The notes under the pieces: generated by a model
Seen by the model: the letters and a program-made list of their open reading frames with translations, nothing else
Database searches by the model: none
Told to the model about the DNA's origin: nothing
Program-made: the position numbers and the translations under genes
Assembly: GCA_018806915.1 (NCBI GenBank)
Contig: JAGKQI010000103.1
Span: 1,240,001-1,304,000, forward strand
DNA from: Phytophthora colocasiae
Taxonomy: Eukaryota; Oomycota; Peronosporomycetes; Peronosporales; Peronosporaceae
DNA: 64,000 nucleotides
Direction: 5' to 3'
Shown here: in pieces, positions 32,380-43,353 of the stretch
How positions within the stretch are numbered: position 1 is the stretch's first letter
Layout of the letters: every line of letters starts with the position of its first letter

Positions 32380-35125
32380 ATGACCTCACGCCATCGCGGC
32401 GTACTTCGCTTCGTAAGCTTCATCGGGATCACTGCGGTCTCAGCACAGGTCAGCTCGAGTTCTGGCCCAGGGATTCTTCAAACGGAGACTAGTAGTAACT
32501 TTAGCAGCAGTCACAATAGCAGTGACGATGATACTGCTGCTTACATCGCCAGAGGATACGCCTCCACTATGGACGAGAATGAGCAGCGTCTGACGATCAT
32601 CAATGACTCCCTCCTCACAGAAAGTGTTTGTGACGGTGAGCCCATGGTAATATTCAAGTCCTCGACTGTCCCTGTCAACGGCGCGTGTTTGGCAGCGCAA
32701 AGCAGGTATAATCTTTCGTGCTCGTGCCTTTCGGGCTACAACACAACAGAGTGGAATTTCCACATTCGACCGCCTGATGGCGAGCCGAGATCTCCATTTC
32801 CTACGAGTGGAAGCAGCGGAGACACTGTACAAGTGACCTCGTTGATGCTGCTCGACGTTCCCTCTGATCTACTTGTATTGTACGTTTTGCCTATCGTTTG
32901 AAGTTTATCTATTGTGACTAATTTATTCGTGTTGTTCAGCAAAATTCAGGGGGAGGGCAGAAACCCCGTTCCTGTAATCCTAGAGAAAGCGGCCACCGGA
33001 GACGATAGCCTGACCATCGTTCGCGCCCAGGAGCCCTCAGTTCTGACGAAAGTGTATGTATATGAAACAATTGCTTGGTGATACATTGAAAATTCCGTCG
33101 CTAATTCGTTTTAACTTGGAACGTGACAGTGACATCTACAATCTGGATTTTGGTGTGATTTCCATCGAAGCCGACTTCGTTCCTACAACTTTGACGGACC
33201 TGTAAGTAAATATTTCTGTTTTTCATCCCGCCATCTCCTCGATTAACATAACATACCGTACAGTTTGATGCGGCGCTGCAATATTACCAGCCTCAGTCAA
33301 TCCTTTCTGGAAAGCTTCACAAGATTAAAATCCCTGTACGTTCATCGATTTGAAATATCTGGGGCTGTGAAGTTTCCTAATTCGCTCCTCACAGAAATCT
33401 ATCAGGAAACAAGATGTCCAGTATTTATGCCAGTCTATTGGAATCTCCCGAGGCTTTGAACGCAATGACTGAAATGTGCGTGTGCTTTGAAAGTGTATTT
33501 TCATAACAACACTAACTTTGACTTGATTTCTCATACACAGCAACTTGGCAAACAATAGTTTTACGGAGTTTCCTGTCCAGGTGCTGCAATTTCCAAACCT
33601 CAAAAAGCTGTGCGTACCTACAGTACTTCGTTCGTTGGCAAAGTACTATTTGGGTAACTCATTTCTGCTTTTCATGTGCATCAGCGACTTGAGCGGAAAC
33701 CCAATCAATAACTTGACAATCTCCAGTGACAAACTTACAGCACTCTCACGGTTATCATCGTTTCTAATCGATTCACCGGTTGGATCCGAGGTCAATGGAA
33801 GTGATTGCACCGATGGCAACTGGGAGGAGGTGCACAACACCAGCTTTTGTGTTGTGAACAGCACAAGTAGCGTCCCTATTCCAGAGATAGTGGTCGCGCA
33901 AGGTTCCGGTGAGAACGCTACCAACTGGACAATCTTCGTGTTGATAGCTGCCTTTGGGGGATGCTTTGTGGGCTTCCTGCTGTTCTTCCTCGCTACGAAG
34001 TTTGTGAAGTACCAGCAAGAGCATCGAAACAAAGAGGATTCATCATCACCCGCTGCTGAGGACGTGCAGACCTCAAGATCTAACACTGAACCAGATGCCA
34101 TCTACAACTCACTCCACCCGACGTTGAATGCAGATTTACTCAACGACCCACTGATCATGTCCTTGCGGTTGAAATACAAAGATGTACACGTGGAACACTG
34201 CATCAGCAAGGGGGGCTTTGGACTCGTGTATTCGGGTATTTACAAGAACCGCCGAGTAGCGATCAAGAAAATCATGCGCGAGAAATGTGAGAAGCTCTCT
34301 CAAATTCGAATGTTCATTCGGGAAATTACGCTCATGGGATCACTCAAGCACGAGCGCATCGTGGAATTTATCGGAGTTGCATGGGACTCGCTGAGGAACT
34401 TAAGCGCTGTGACTGAGTACATGGATCGCGGAGATTTACGAGACGTTCTCCACGCTCTGAAACACCAAGGAAGCAATGATCATGGACTCAATTGGCATGG
34501 CCAGAAGCTCACCATTGCGCTGCATATCGCCGAAGGACTGGCGTACATGCACTCACGAACTCCCAAGGTGATTCACCGCGATCTCAAGTCCAAGAACGTG
34601 TTACTGAATCATGAATACGAAGCCAAGTTGAGTGATTTTGGCGTCTCACGTGAACACCAAGTCGCGAATGTTAAAGGGGGCCCTGGCAGGTTCATGACTC
34701 CTGGTGTTGGAACATCATTCTGGATAGCTCCGGAAGTGTTACTGGGTAGAGACTATGACGAGCGGGCTGACGTCTTTTCCTTTGGCGTCGTGCTGTCCGA
34801 GATCGACACGGACGATTACCCGTACTGGAACTCGGGGAGCATCCCAGGCCAAGACAACCCAGACGAACGGCGCTCTCAGGAGCAGAAAATCCTCGAGAAA
34901 GTGGCACTTGGTGCGTTGCGGCCAACATTCTACAACGACTGTCCGCCTGGAGTGTTGGCGCTAGCTGCAAACTGTCTGGAAGGCAGACCAGAGAATCGAC
35001 CGAGCGCTTCGGAGGTTGTGCTCACTATCAAAGAGCTGATGCGCGAAATGCAGTACGACAACAGGCGGCAGTCGGAGCCTGAGCCCGATGTCATTGTCAC
35101 GGAAGGCTTCCTCTCGAGTCCGTAA
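32380..35125 (+). CDS. LRR receptor-like TKL kinase A (seven exons)
   Basis: Exons are 32380-32879, 32940-33053, 33130-33201, 33264-33335, 33395-33475, 33541-33609 and 33685-35125; the product is 782 residues. All six introns are phase 2 and fall at the same point of the LRR unit, so the internal exons of 69-81 bp carry about one repeat each. A signal peptide (FVSFIGITAVSAQ) is followed by the four-cysteine module (CDGEPMVIFKSS, NGACL, CSCLSGY, WNFHI), about five LRRs (LSGNPINNL at the end), and the juxtamembrane pair CTDGNWEEVHNTSFCVV. The membrane span is near 384-407. The kinase (about 472-754) has GGFGLVYSG, the ATP Lys in VAIKK, HRDLKSKNVLL, DFGVSRE, WIAPEVLLGRDYDERADV and SEIDTDDYPYW, the last replacing the usual region after subdomain IX. 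It appears catalytically complete. The ligand is unknown. Confidence 0.9.
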
Positions 35126-35272
35126 GCTTCCTATCGCGATACGAACGGAGTATTCGCTGCACTATGAATACGAAATACTACAGGATAGAATTGTCAATAC
35201 GGGAACGTTTTTTTTAAGTTTGACGAAGAGCAGACACAAAATCGTTAGTTGGTAGCAGCGTACAGCTTCACC

Positions 35273-36158
35273 TTATGGACCAGTTTTCTGCTTCTTCAGT
35301 GCTGCCTCGCCAGCATTCTCAGACTTGGGCTCAGTCGTGGCAGCAACACTCTTCTTAGAATCGTTTGCACTTGCCACAGGCTTCATTTTATAAACTGGTA
35401 CTGGAGATGCCCCATTCTCAACGCGCTCGAACGCTCCAGTGTCTTCTTGCAAGTACGCGCTGCTCAAAAACAAAATAAGTTAGAACTAGCTTTACACGTA
35501 AAACCAAAACAAAAAAACTCACGTGACAAAAACCCGAAGATGCTCTTTCCCGCCGAGTTCATGTTCACTCTTAGGGAAGCTCTCGAGAATCTGGTCACAC
35601 ACTTGGTTTGCCGTCATGGTCGTCACACTCTTGTGATACTTGGCCTTCTCAAATGCCTAAATGAAATAGTAAAATTATCTTAAAATCGAAAACACAACAT
35701 ACAAAACACCTACATCTTCTCACCTTTTGAATAATCTTGTATCCACTCATAGTGCTAATGGTTGAGCGGATAGCGCAGAGGAAATAAACCCTGGCGTGAC
35801 CGATTTTTAGCGGCATTTTGGATCTCAGTTTAATGGTCTGATTCTTGGCCACGAACTTGCCGTCCGCGAACATGCCGTTCTTGCCTAGACACTGCAATTC
35901 GAAGCAGCTGTCGCTCTGGTTCCACTGGATGCGTGCATGCAGGCGCGAGATGGCCTTTTGCTCGCCCAGAGCGATGCGGTGGTCGGGCAGCGATGAAATT
36001 GGTCCACGTCCAAGCTCCGCCGGCAGGTGCGTTACGAGCTTCTCGAAGGGCGCGTCATCCTCCACACGGCCGCTGAGCTTGGCGTAGGCTAGAGGCGGGC
36101 GCTTCTCCACGAACTTCTTCTCTAGCGCCTTCTTCCGCTCCTCAAGACCTGGCTGCAT
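35273..36158 (-). CDS. FHA-domain protein (three exons)
   Basis: FHA domains bind phosphothreonine peptides, usually in nuclear signalling. Exons are 36158-35724, 35656-35523 and 35462-35273 (introns of 67 and 60 bp), giving 252 residues. The frame is open upstream to an ATG at 36227, so a start 23 residues earlier is possible. The N-terminus is basic and helical (LEERKKALEKKFVEK). The FHA domain spans about residues 45-120, with the phosphate-binding pattern GRGPISSLPDH, ISRLHARIQW, FELQCLGKNGMFADGKFV and KMPLKIGHARVYF. Exon 2 carries a helix with TTMTANQVCDQIL. The tail ends Lys-rich (LKKQKTGP). The FHA arrangement resembles Fhl1-type transcription regulators, but that is a weak analogy. 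Confidence 0.8.
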
Positions 36159-36838
36159 GTTGTTTCTCGTGCGGGACCTGGTCGGTGCTGTTCTGTGTAG
36201 CATTTGTATGTGTACAGTAAGGGACATATATTAACGTCATATTAATATCTGTCGATCACTGTACAGATAATTCCAGCACGGAAGGAAGCGCCCTAGCGTT
36301 CCACACAGACCACTTGCAGGGATGCAACTTGGTACAAGTATGGAAAACCATTTGCTACAACTTGTGACGAAGTTGCAAGGGGCTACCTGCCCTGTACGAC
36401 ACGCACGGCCAGGATATCCTCTTTAAGAACAGCTGCCACGTCTCACGGTACTCCCGTTCGGCTTGGGCCTTTCCGGTCTCAATGCGCACTATCTTCCATC
36501 GAGGACCACACAACGATGAAAGGAAAGTCTGCTGCAAAATAGGGCCTGTTCCAACGTGCTTGCAAAGCACCCGGTGGATGTGACTTGAACTCGTGCCCAT
36601 AAGTAACTGTAATCGGTCCGAGTTACTACCGATTAGTTCGTGGTACTTGCTTCAACCCCAACTGGAAGATTTTATTTTGGATCGTATACTGATCTGATCA
36701 GGTTGACGATCTGGATTGCGGATCTGAAATGTGAACAGGTGCCTTTTGAGTGCGGAAGTTGATGCATTATGGAACCGTGCTAGTGGCTACCTAACAAGTC
36801 CTAAAGTGTGGCGCTAGTGGCTGGGTGACAATCCGTCG
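36159..36838. other. Gene-poor stretch
   Basis: No gene is recognised. A minus-strand frame of 81 residues (36600-36355) reads fairly protein-like (ETGKAQAEREYRETWQLF) but has no family resemblance and may be transposon debris next to the Mutator-like fragment. Confidence 0.4.
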
Positions 36839-37642
36839 TTAGTGGAACAAGCACTTCAAGCTCGTCATTGTCACTGTCGATGTCGGTAGGAATGCTGATG
36901 GCCGGAGGAAGCTGAATAGTCTCGCGTGGAACATCAGCAACACGACGCACGTACTCTTGCGAAATGTCTTTATCACTGTCACGACTGTTGCCATCGAGGG
37001 ATGCGGTGTCGGGAAACGGCTATTTAGCTCGCGGTTAAATCGCTCAAGGGGATTATTGGTTCTTGCAATCAGCTCGTTGTCCAGCCCGAATACGTTCCAG
37101 ACATCGACCGGATATTGCTCAAGCCACGTGCGGTTAAAGTACCCCCAAAACTCCCTCCATTTAGCTGTAGTATAGATCACTCCAGCAGGTATTGAAAAAA
37201 CGGTACTGCCTCATCGAGTGCAAGCGAGAGTGGTGGGATCTCGATTGATCCGTGCACGTTACCTGAGTAATGCTGGTTTCTAGCGTGGTGCACACGTCGA
37301 ATAACTTGCTGCTCTGACAGGCCGCGAACTACGTTAGGGTTTTCCGTTGAGTAGAATTGACGTCTTAACTCTTCCCAAACTTGACGCACAGGCCATGCAA
37401 CGTGCTCAATCGCTAAACGATCTGCTTGGGTTTTCATTTTCGCTTCAACATTGAGCTCGTTACGTCTCGGTCACGGCACGTGTGCCACCGTACGGTAGAG
37501 TAACCCATAGAAGCAACCGTGAATTCCAACTTGCCACGACATCCTGCTCGAAACTTGGAGCAGCGATAGACAATCTTTCTGGAAGACAACCATGCCCGAG
37601 TGTACTTGTACCCCTTGTAAAAGCACGTGGTACGCTCAGCAC
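36839..37642 (-). pseudogene. Mutator-like transposase remnant with FLYWCH-type finger
   Basis: Three pieces in order on the minus strand. At 37642-37434 is a zinc-finger-like segment of FLYWCH type (FYKGYKYTRAW, IVYRCSKFRAGCRGKLEF, HTC). At 37437-37177 is a segment with VIRRVHHARNQHY and PPLSLALDEAVPFFQY, typical of the region before the DDE core of oomycete MULE transposases. At 37180-36839 is the C-terminal part (WREFWGYFNRTWLEQYP, RTNNPLERFNRELNSRFP, HPS). Frames shift at each junction, and the DDE catalytic core expected between pieces two and three is missing. It is an inactive internally deleted copy. I did not find its inverted repeats. Confidence 0.72.
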
Positions 37643-38699
37643 GCCTGGGAGTACTGCTACTTCCACCTACCCTTGTTCAGATCCTAGTGCTACGTGTTCG
37701 TCGGCAACATCCGTCCATGGCTCAAACAGATCTTCTTGGTTGACTCGGCGATTGTTGTCGTCACCAACACCTTCCGTTCGACTGTGAGAAGCCACAGCAC
37801 CCGTCTGCTCGATCTCAGCCGCGGCCATTCCAGCATGTTACTTCAGTTGAGCCTCTTGATACAACTTCCAGACTGATGGAGCAACCGTCCACTGAACTCT
37901 CCGGTGGAGAGAAACAAGAAGAAGCGTCTGCACTCCACCACTAGTTTTCACATCCCTATTCTGATCACACGTGAGGTATGTGTCTGATCATAAAACCGAT
38001 CAGTTCCGTATACGATCCATTTGAGAGGTAACCCTTCAACTCCACTGCCTTTGAAAAGAGGCACACGTTAGCCGTGGCACCCAGCTCGTGCAGGCAACGA
38101 ACTATCTTAACGTCGGACTGTGCCCGGATATCAGGACAAGCGCACGTAATTACTAAGAGCTTAAATCATTTGTGCTGGTGGACAGGATTCCTGTCAGGAA
38201 GAGCTCGGTGTCCTGGATTCAACTAACCTTATGAAATACTACCCTAGGTAGTACTTAAGTATCTTTCAGGAACCCCCCCAGTTGAACTGAACGACGCAGG
38301 AGTTCGCTGCGAAATTGGTGCCTGTCCATTGAGGTGCAACATCTCGACAACACCTTGCTGCGGCACTTTCAGCAGGACGCAGAGCCGAAATCCGGTCGGT
38401 GGCTGAACATATTGGTGCCGCTAACAGAGCGTATGTGGTCCCTAATGCCCCCAGTGAAACGGACGAGTGCCTCAAGTCAAGTGTGGCACTCACGTGTGTA
38501 GTCCGTCTCAAAGGACGTCAAGAGTACAGCGTAATTGACATTACTTCGGTCTCGGTGCGCCATTGCCACGAAAAAGCACCGCCCCCAGAGCATTGCATGG
38601 AAGACAAGATCGCTCCACCACAGAGGGGAAAGCTGTCGCCTTCTACCAGCCTTTCTTCCGCCTGACAGATGCAGCTGAGAGCGTCGGGGGCCGTCCGCT
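37643..38699. other. Intergenic stretch between MULE remnant and kinase B
   Basis: About 1 kb with short overlapping frames on both strands and none coding-like. It probably contains the promoter of kinase B and more transposon debris. Confidence 0.4.
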
Positions 38700-38741
38700 A
38701 TGAAGCCGCTACTAGCGATCACAACTGCATTTCACGTCTAA
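38700..38741 (+). other. Apparent signal-peptide start of kinase B ended by a TAA
   Basis: An ATG 78 bases (26 codons) upstream of and in frame with the kinase B frame encodes 13 residues with a hydrophobic core (LLAITTAF) and then a stop. The rest of the interval to 38778 is open. Either a nonsense mutation removed secretion of kinase B, or the stop is bypassed by splicing that I cannot see. Confidence 0.45.
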
Positions 38742-38777
38742 CGGCGTAGTCTCCCCAACCTCGCACCAACTATCCCA

Positions 38778-41700
38778 ATGGTGTCGCTACGGGGCTTACA
38801 ATCAACCTTGAATGCTTCTTCGGCGGTAACGAAGAGCGCATCAGGTACCAGCTCATCGGCATTGGCGTCCTCGGCACCGTCATCGAATTTCACGTCGGTG
38901 ACGACCAAGAAGGAAACCACAACTTCAGGGCAAGTACGAACGACTGTCACAACGACAACTACTATAGTGACGACCACCGCGAGTGGCAGCAATAGCACGG
39001 CGTTGGCCGGTACGAGTAGCGCCAACAGCATTGGCATGACCAATTCAGCAAGCGAAGGAACTGCAGGCAGTGTCTCTACGACTACGATAACCACTACAAA
39101 AGGTGACAATGCCGCCTCGCCAGTGACAACGGTTGTCACGGATAATGGAGTGAACACGACAACCACAGCTTCGACTACGGATGCTGCTGGTATTACGACT
39201 GTGACGACGACTACGAAAACTGATTCGGATATGAACGGATCAGCTAGTAGTTCGTCAACACAGGTAACCACGTCCAGTGGTTCTTCGCGGACAGTGGAAA
39301 GCTCTGGTACAACTACTTCAGGTACATCTCAAGCGACGAGTTCTTCGACATCCACCAGCACAACTTCTGCATCTTCGTCAACGGGAACGAATATGGAGAG
39401 ATCTTCTACCTCGACTACTACAAGTACTGGTAGCTCCACTGGCACTGCAATGCTAGGGAATTCAGCGACCACCAGTGGAGCCACAACGACTACCGGATCT
39501 GCACACTCGTCTGGAACAAGCACGTCAACTACTACTGGTACAAGTTCAAATAGCACCAGCACAAGTACAACTTCCATGGCCGGTTCACCCAATGCTGCTA
39601 TAACGACTGGATCTACGACCACCACGGCGTCTTCTGTAGAAAGTACCATGGGGTCAAAGACTGAGGCGACCGAGAGCAGTACTACCACCGACATTTCTTC
39701 GACTGAGAGTTCCAGTTCAATGTCTAGCTCGTCTTCGTCCTCCCTGACAAGCTGGTTCATTAACAACTTCCGTGATGAGGAGACCCAGCTCGTTGTAGGC
39801 GCAAACACGTCCACGGCTGCGTCGCACCAGGTTTGCGGCGGTCTCCCAGCGTTGATCACTCGTTCCAGCACGGAGACTCCGAACGGTGGCTGCCCGGACG
39901 AGATGACGGCCCTCAATGCGTCTTGCACCTGCATTACGGGGTACAGTGAGACTGCCTCCTCTTGGTCTTTTCTCATCACAACGGAATCTTGGAACTCGAC
40001 CAGTACGACGACGCGTTCATTGACACAATCGTCTTTGGATGAGTTGGCACTAACCACCATACGTCCCATTTGGGTCTCATCCAGTTTGAACACACTTGAG
40101 ATCGAAGGTACCGGGAATTCTCCAGCTGAAATTGCATTCATCAACGAAGATCGTGTGGCCTCGGGCTCTTCATTGACCATTGTGCAGTCAGCAAGTAACT
40201 CCACGAACATCTCGACTTTTTCGATTTACAACATTGACTTGAACTCCGTGGCGGAGACGAACACAGGATTCGTGCCGGCTACAGTGACGAACCTGACATT
40301 GCGCAATTGCAACATTTCGACACTCAGTAGCAGCTTCACGCGCGAATGGAGCTGGATTCAGTACCTGGACTTGTCTTGGAACAGCATACACACTGAGTAT
40401 GTGGGCGGCGCCGTACTGAAGGAGCTCAACCTCTCTCACAACGCTCTCACGGTTTTTCCAGGGGAGTCGCTCAACACGAGTGGGTTGGAAGCGCTGTATA
40501 TTCAAGGCAACAGCATCAAGGACTTCAACGTAACAAAAGATCAGTTCGAGCGGGTTCAAGGGCTTACAGCGTTCACAGCAGACCAGCCTGATTCCTCGTC
40601 AACCTGTCGGGACGGTGCATGGCAGTCGGCTCACGGCACCACATTCTGTGTTGTCGGTGCATCCACAGCCGCCGCACCCGACACAGGCGGTTCATCAGGA
40701 TCAAGTGATGACGATCACCACGGCGGACTTGGGTTGCTGGGCTACTGGCTCATCGCCGGAGCGATCATCGTGTTTTTCCTGCTTCTACTGGTATTTTGGC
40801 AGCGCCGTCGCCACAACCATGAGCGTGAGAGCAGCCCTGTGGTGTCACCCGAAGCCGTCGAGCCGACAACGCCTAAGTACAATGCAAACGATGCATTTGG
40901 CGATGCGCTCAACAGGGACAATGCCGTTGCTGCCCCTGCTGCTGCTTCTACGGCTGCAGCGGTGAACCGGGAAAATGCCGCTGCTGCAGTCGCAGTGGTC
41001 GGAGCTGGCCCTGGATACGGTCGTTCGCATGGTAACAGCGTTGATAGTGAAGACACTGCGCTGGGTGTGAGTCTTGCCAACGACACGACCCTTGTTGCCT
41101 GCCGATTGGACTATCGTGAGGTGACTCTCGGTCGCTGCATTAGTCGGGGTGGTTTCGGTCTCGTGTTTGTGGGTAGCTACCGCGGACGGCAAGTAGCTGT
41201 CAAGAAGATCCGCAATGAACGTGAGGTTGAGCGCGAGCAAGTCGAGCAATTCGTTCGTGAGATCTCGCTCATCAGTACCCTTAACCACCCACGCATCGTC
41301 GAGTTCATCGGTGCGTGCTGGACGACACCCGCGGAGTTATCCGCAGTGACAGAGTTGATGGAGAGAGGAGATCTGCGCGACGTCACTCGACGATTCAAAC
41401 GCCGTGGCTACCGCCTCACTTGGGAAGCACACAAGACAGTCATCGCGCTACACATCGCAGAAGCCTTAACGTATCTACACGGCTTGAGTCCGACAGTGAT
41501 TCACCGCGACTTGAAGGCCAAGAACGTGCTGCTGAACGCCGACATGGAGGCCAAACTCAGCGACTTCGGAATCGCACGTGAACGCAGCTTTTACGACGGC
41601 AGCGAGCATATGACTGTGGGTATTGGCACGTCCTTCTGGATCGCTCCAGAAGTTCTTCTTGGTCGAGACTACGATGAACGTGCCGACATCTACTCGTTTG

Positions 41701-42677
41701 GCGTCGTCCTCTCTGAGATTGATACGGATGACTACCCGTACTGGAACGCGCACCACCCACCGCAGGGCAAGGCCCAGGAGAACGAGATCCTCCGGCTCGT
41801 AGCGCGTGGAGCAAAACGTCCGGCCTTCTCAGACGACTGCCCACCGGCTATCTTAGAGCTGGCGGCGCGCTGTCTCCGTTCCGACCCCGACGAACGCCCT
41901 AGCGCTTCTGAGATCGTGGTGTATCTGCAGCAATTGGTGCAGGATCGAACCTCTAGCGCCTCTTTTTCGTCAATGCTGCGGCCTGCTCAGTCGTTCGACT
42001 TCAGCACTACGAACAACAGTTCGCCAACACGTACCGCACCGGCCAATACTGTTGTGAACATGCGCTCTTCCTCTGGTCAGTCTCAAGCGATGTCGGTACC
42101 ATCATCGGCTGCTGCTGCTTACGCTAATGGGAAGCGCACGAAGAGGAAGACGACTACGACAACAACGACCAAGGTTGCTACGTCGAGCGTTGGTTCGGCT
42201 AGCGCGTCGAGTTCTCGCTCGACTGCCGCCGAAGCACTGGCCCCAACACACGAAGTGGTGACGTCGTCACCGCTCGTGACCCATCAGGTGGTTCGTACAC
42301 AACTCCCCAAAGGTAAGCGAACCACTACGACGACCACAACTACGACCCGAAGAGCTGAGCAAGGTAGTGCCAGCACTATCAGTGGGTACTCCAGTACTGG
42401 CATGGTCGTAGGCAGCACGGATGGAGATAGCAGTGGCCGCAGCGTTGGCACCGAAAGTGTATTATCAAGCCGAAGCCACACTGGACTTCCGTTCGCAGGA
42501 CCCACATCCCCTACCAGCCTTCGCGCCAACCACCAGGCAGCGTTGGATAAATTAAACCAGCAGCGACAACTGAGTTCTTCAAGTGGTGAAGAAGAGAAGG
42601 GTGACTCATCCCAAGTCGTCGGCATCGATCGCCGAGGACAGAAGTGGACTATATACGAGGACGTCAAGGAGCTGTAA
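38778..42677 (+). CDS. LRR receptor-like TKL kinase B, intronless, with mucin-like N-terminus
   Basis: One open frame encodes 1299 residues. Residues 1-320 are almost only Ser, Thr, Gly and Ala, a mucin-like segment open to O-glycosylation. Then come the four-cysteine module (WFINNFRDEETQL, CGGLPALITRSS, NGGCPDE, SCTCITGY, WSFLI), LRRs (YLDLSWNSIHT, LKELNLSHNALTVFP, LEALYIQGNSI) and the pair CRDGAWQSAHGTTFCVV. A span lies near 653-675. The kinase is at about 779-1055 (GGFGLVFVG, VAVKKI, HRDLKAKNVLL, DFGIARE, WIAPEVLLGRDYDERAD, SEIDTDDYPYW). The 245-residue tail is Ser/Thr-rich with two Lys/Arg-flanked poly-Thr runs (KRTKRKTTTTTTT, GKRTTTTTTTTTRR). The frame has no signal peptide of its own. 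An ATG at 38700 in the same frame begins KPLLAITTAFHV but meets TAA at 38739-38741. The siblings all have introns. Confidence 0.85.
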   Translation: MVSLRGLQSTLNASSAVTKSASGTSSSALASSAPSSNFTSVTTKKETTTSGQVRTTVTTTTTIVTTTASGSNSTALAGTSSANSIGMTNSASEGTAGSVSTTTITTTKGDNAASPVTTVVTDNGVNTTTTASTTDAAGITTVTTTTKTDSDMNGSASSSSTQVTTSSGSSRTVESSGTTTSGTSQATSSSTSTSTTSASSSTGTNMERSSTSTTTSTGSSTGTAMLGNSATTSGATTTTGSAHSSGTSTSTTTGTSSNSTSTSTTSMAGSPNAAITTGSTTTTASSVESTMGSKTEATESSTTTDISSTESSSSMSSSSSSSLTSWFINNFRDEETQLVVGANTSTAASHQVCGGLPALITRSSTETPNGGCPDEMTALNASCTCITGYSETASSWSFLITTESWNSTSTTTRSLTQSSLDELALTTIRPIWVSSSLNTLEIEGTGNSPAEIAFINEDRVASGSSLTIVQSASNSTNISTFSIYNIDLNSVAETNTGFVPATVTNLTLRNCNISTLSSSFTREWSWIQYLDLSWNSIHTEYVGGAVLKELNLSHNALTVFPGESLNTSGLEALYIQGNSIKDFNVTKDQFERVQGLTAFTADQPDSSSTCRDGAWQSAHGTTFCVVGASTAAAPDTGGSSGSSDDDHHGGLGLLGYWLIAGAIIVFFLLLLVFWQRRRHNHERESSPVVSPEAVEPTTPKYNANDAFGDALNRDNAVAAPAAASTAAAVNRENAAAAVAVVGAGPGYGRSHGNSVDSEDTALGVSLANDTTLVACRLDYREVTLGRCISRGGFGLVFVGSYRGRQVAVKKIRNEREVEREQVEQFVREISLISTLNHPRIVEFIGACWTTPAELSAVTELMERGDLRDVTRRFKRRGYRLTWEAHKTVIALHIAEALTYLHGLSPTVIHRDLKAKNVLLNADMEAKLSDFGIARERSFYDGSEHMTVGIGTSFWIAPEVLLGRDYDERADIYSFGVVLSEIDTDDYPYWNAHHPPQGKAQENEILRLVARGAKRPAFSDDCPPAILELAARCLRSDPDERPSASEIVVYLQQLVQDRTSSASFSSMLRPAQSFDFSTTNNSSPTRTAPANTVVNMRSSSGQSQAMSVPSSAAAAYANGKRTKRKTTTTTTTKVATSSVGSASASSSRSTAAEALAPTHEVVTSSPLVTHQVVRTQLPKGKRTTTTTTTTTRRAEQGSASTISGYSSTGMVVGSTDGDSSGRSVGTESVLSSRSHTGLPFAGPTSPTSLRANHQAALDKLNQQRQLSSSSGEEEKGDSSQVVGIDRRGQKWTIYEDVKEL

Positions 42678-43353
42678 GTGTATTCTGCACAGTGACATTT
42701 TTGTGAATGAATGATACGTTGTTGAGCTCTCTTGATAACTTCCAATTCCTTGGCCGAGGAAGTGCTGCTACAATGTAGTTAAAATGTTGCGGCACGGTCT
42801 CGAGGTGTAAACAGGCGACCAACAACCCACCAATTCGGAGGACAACATCGACGCATTGCTGGTTTCGATGTTGGTTTCAAATGACCCCACTCGCCAAATG
42901 GCACGATCGTTTTTCGATGTTACTTACGTGCCCGGTTTCTTCTTATGCAGCAAAAAGTCTCAACGAAACGCCGATTCGAATTGTCGCCCCGGTGAGGATG
43001 TTAGAACATCGTGTCATCTCGTCCCCTTCAGTGTGTTCTATCGCTAGAAAAACTCTACCAAAGAAACAAAAGCTGCATCGTCGTACCGAGTTGAGTTCAA
43101 CACCGCTCTATGTTTCCCTCAGCTGCAAAATGGAGCCACGATGCAGACTAGAGAGCGCCTGAAGTCCGACTGATCCGCGTCCAGCACAACTGCACTGTCA
43201 GCTTAAAGTCGTGTTGCGTGTGCCCCTGTCTGGCTGCACTGGTCTTCGCTATTCAGTCTCTTGGTCAAGAGCCGAACCACCATTGATCTGTCCTGACCCA
43301 TTCCGACTCCATTCACTATTTATACTGCCACTCGACAGGTACTTCGGTGCTGA
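42678..43353. other. Intergenic between kinases B and C
   Basis: 676 bp without a recognised gene; short frames near 42856-43162 look non-coding. A 5' exon with a signal peptide for kinase C was sought here and not found. Confidence 0.45.

Noticed and set aside
38738..40210. Two long antisense frames (177 and 293 residues) over the mucin-like part of kinase B
   Set aside because: They are reverse readings of Thr/Ser codon runs and give Val-rich nonsense repeats.
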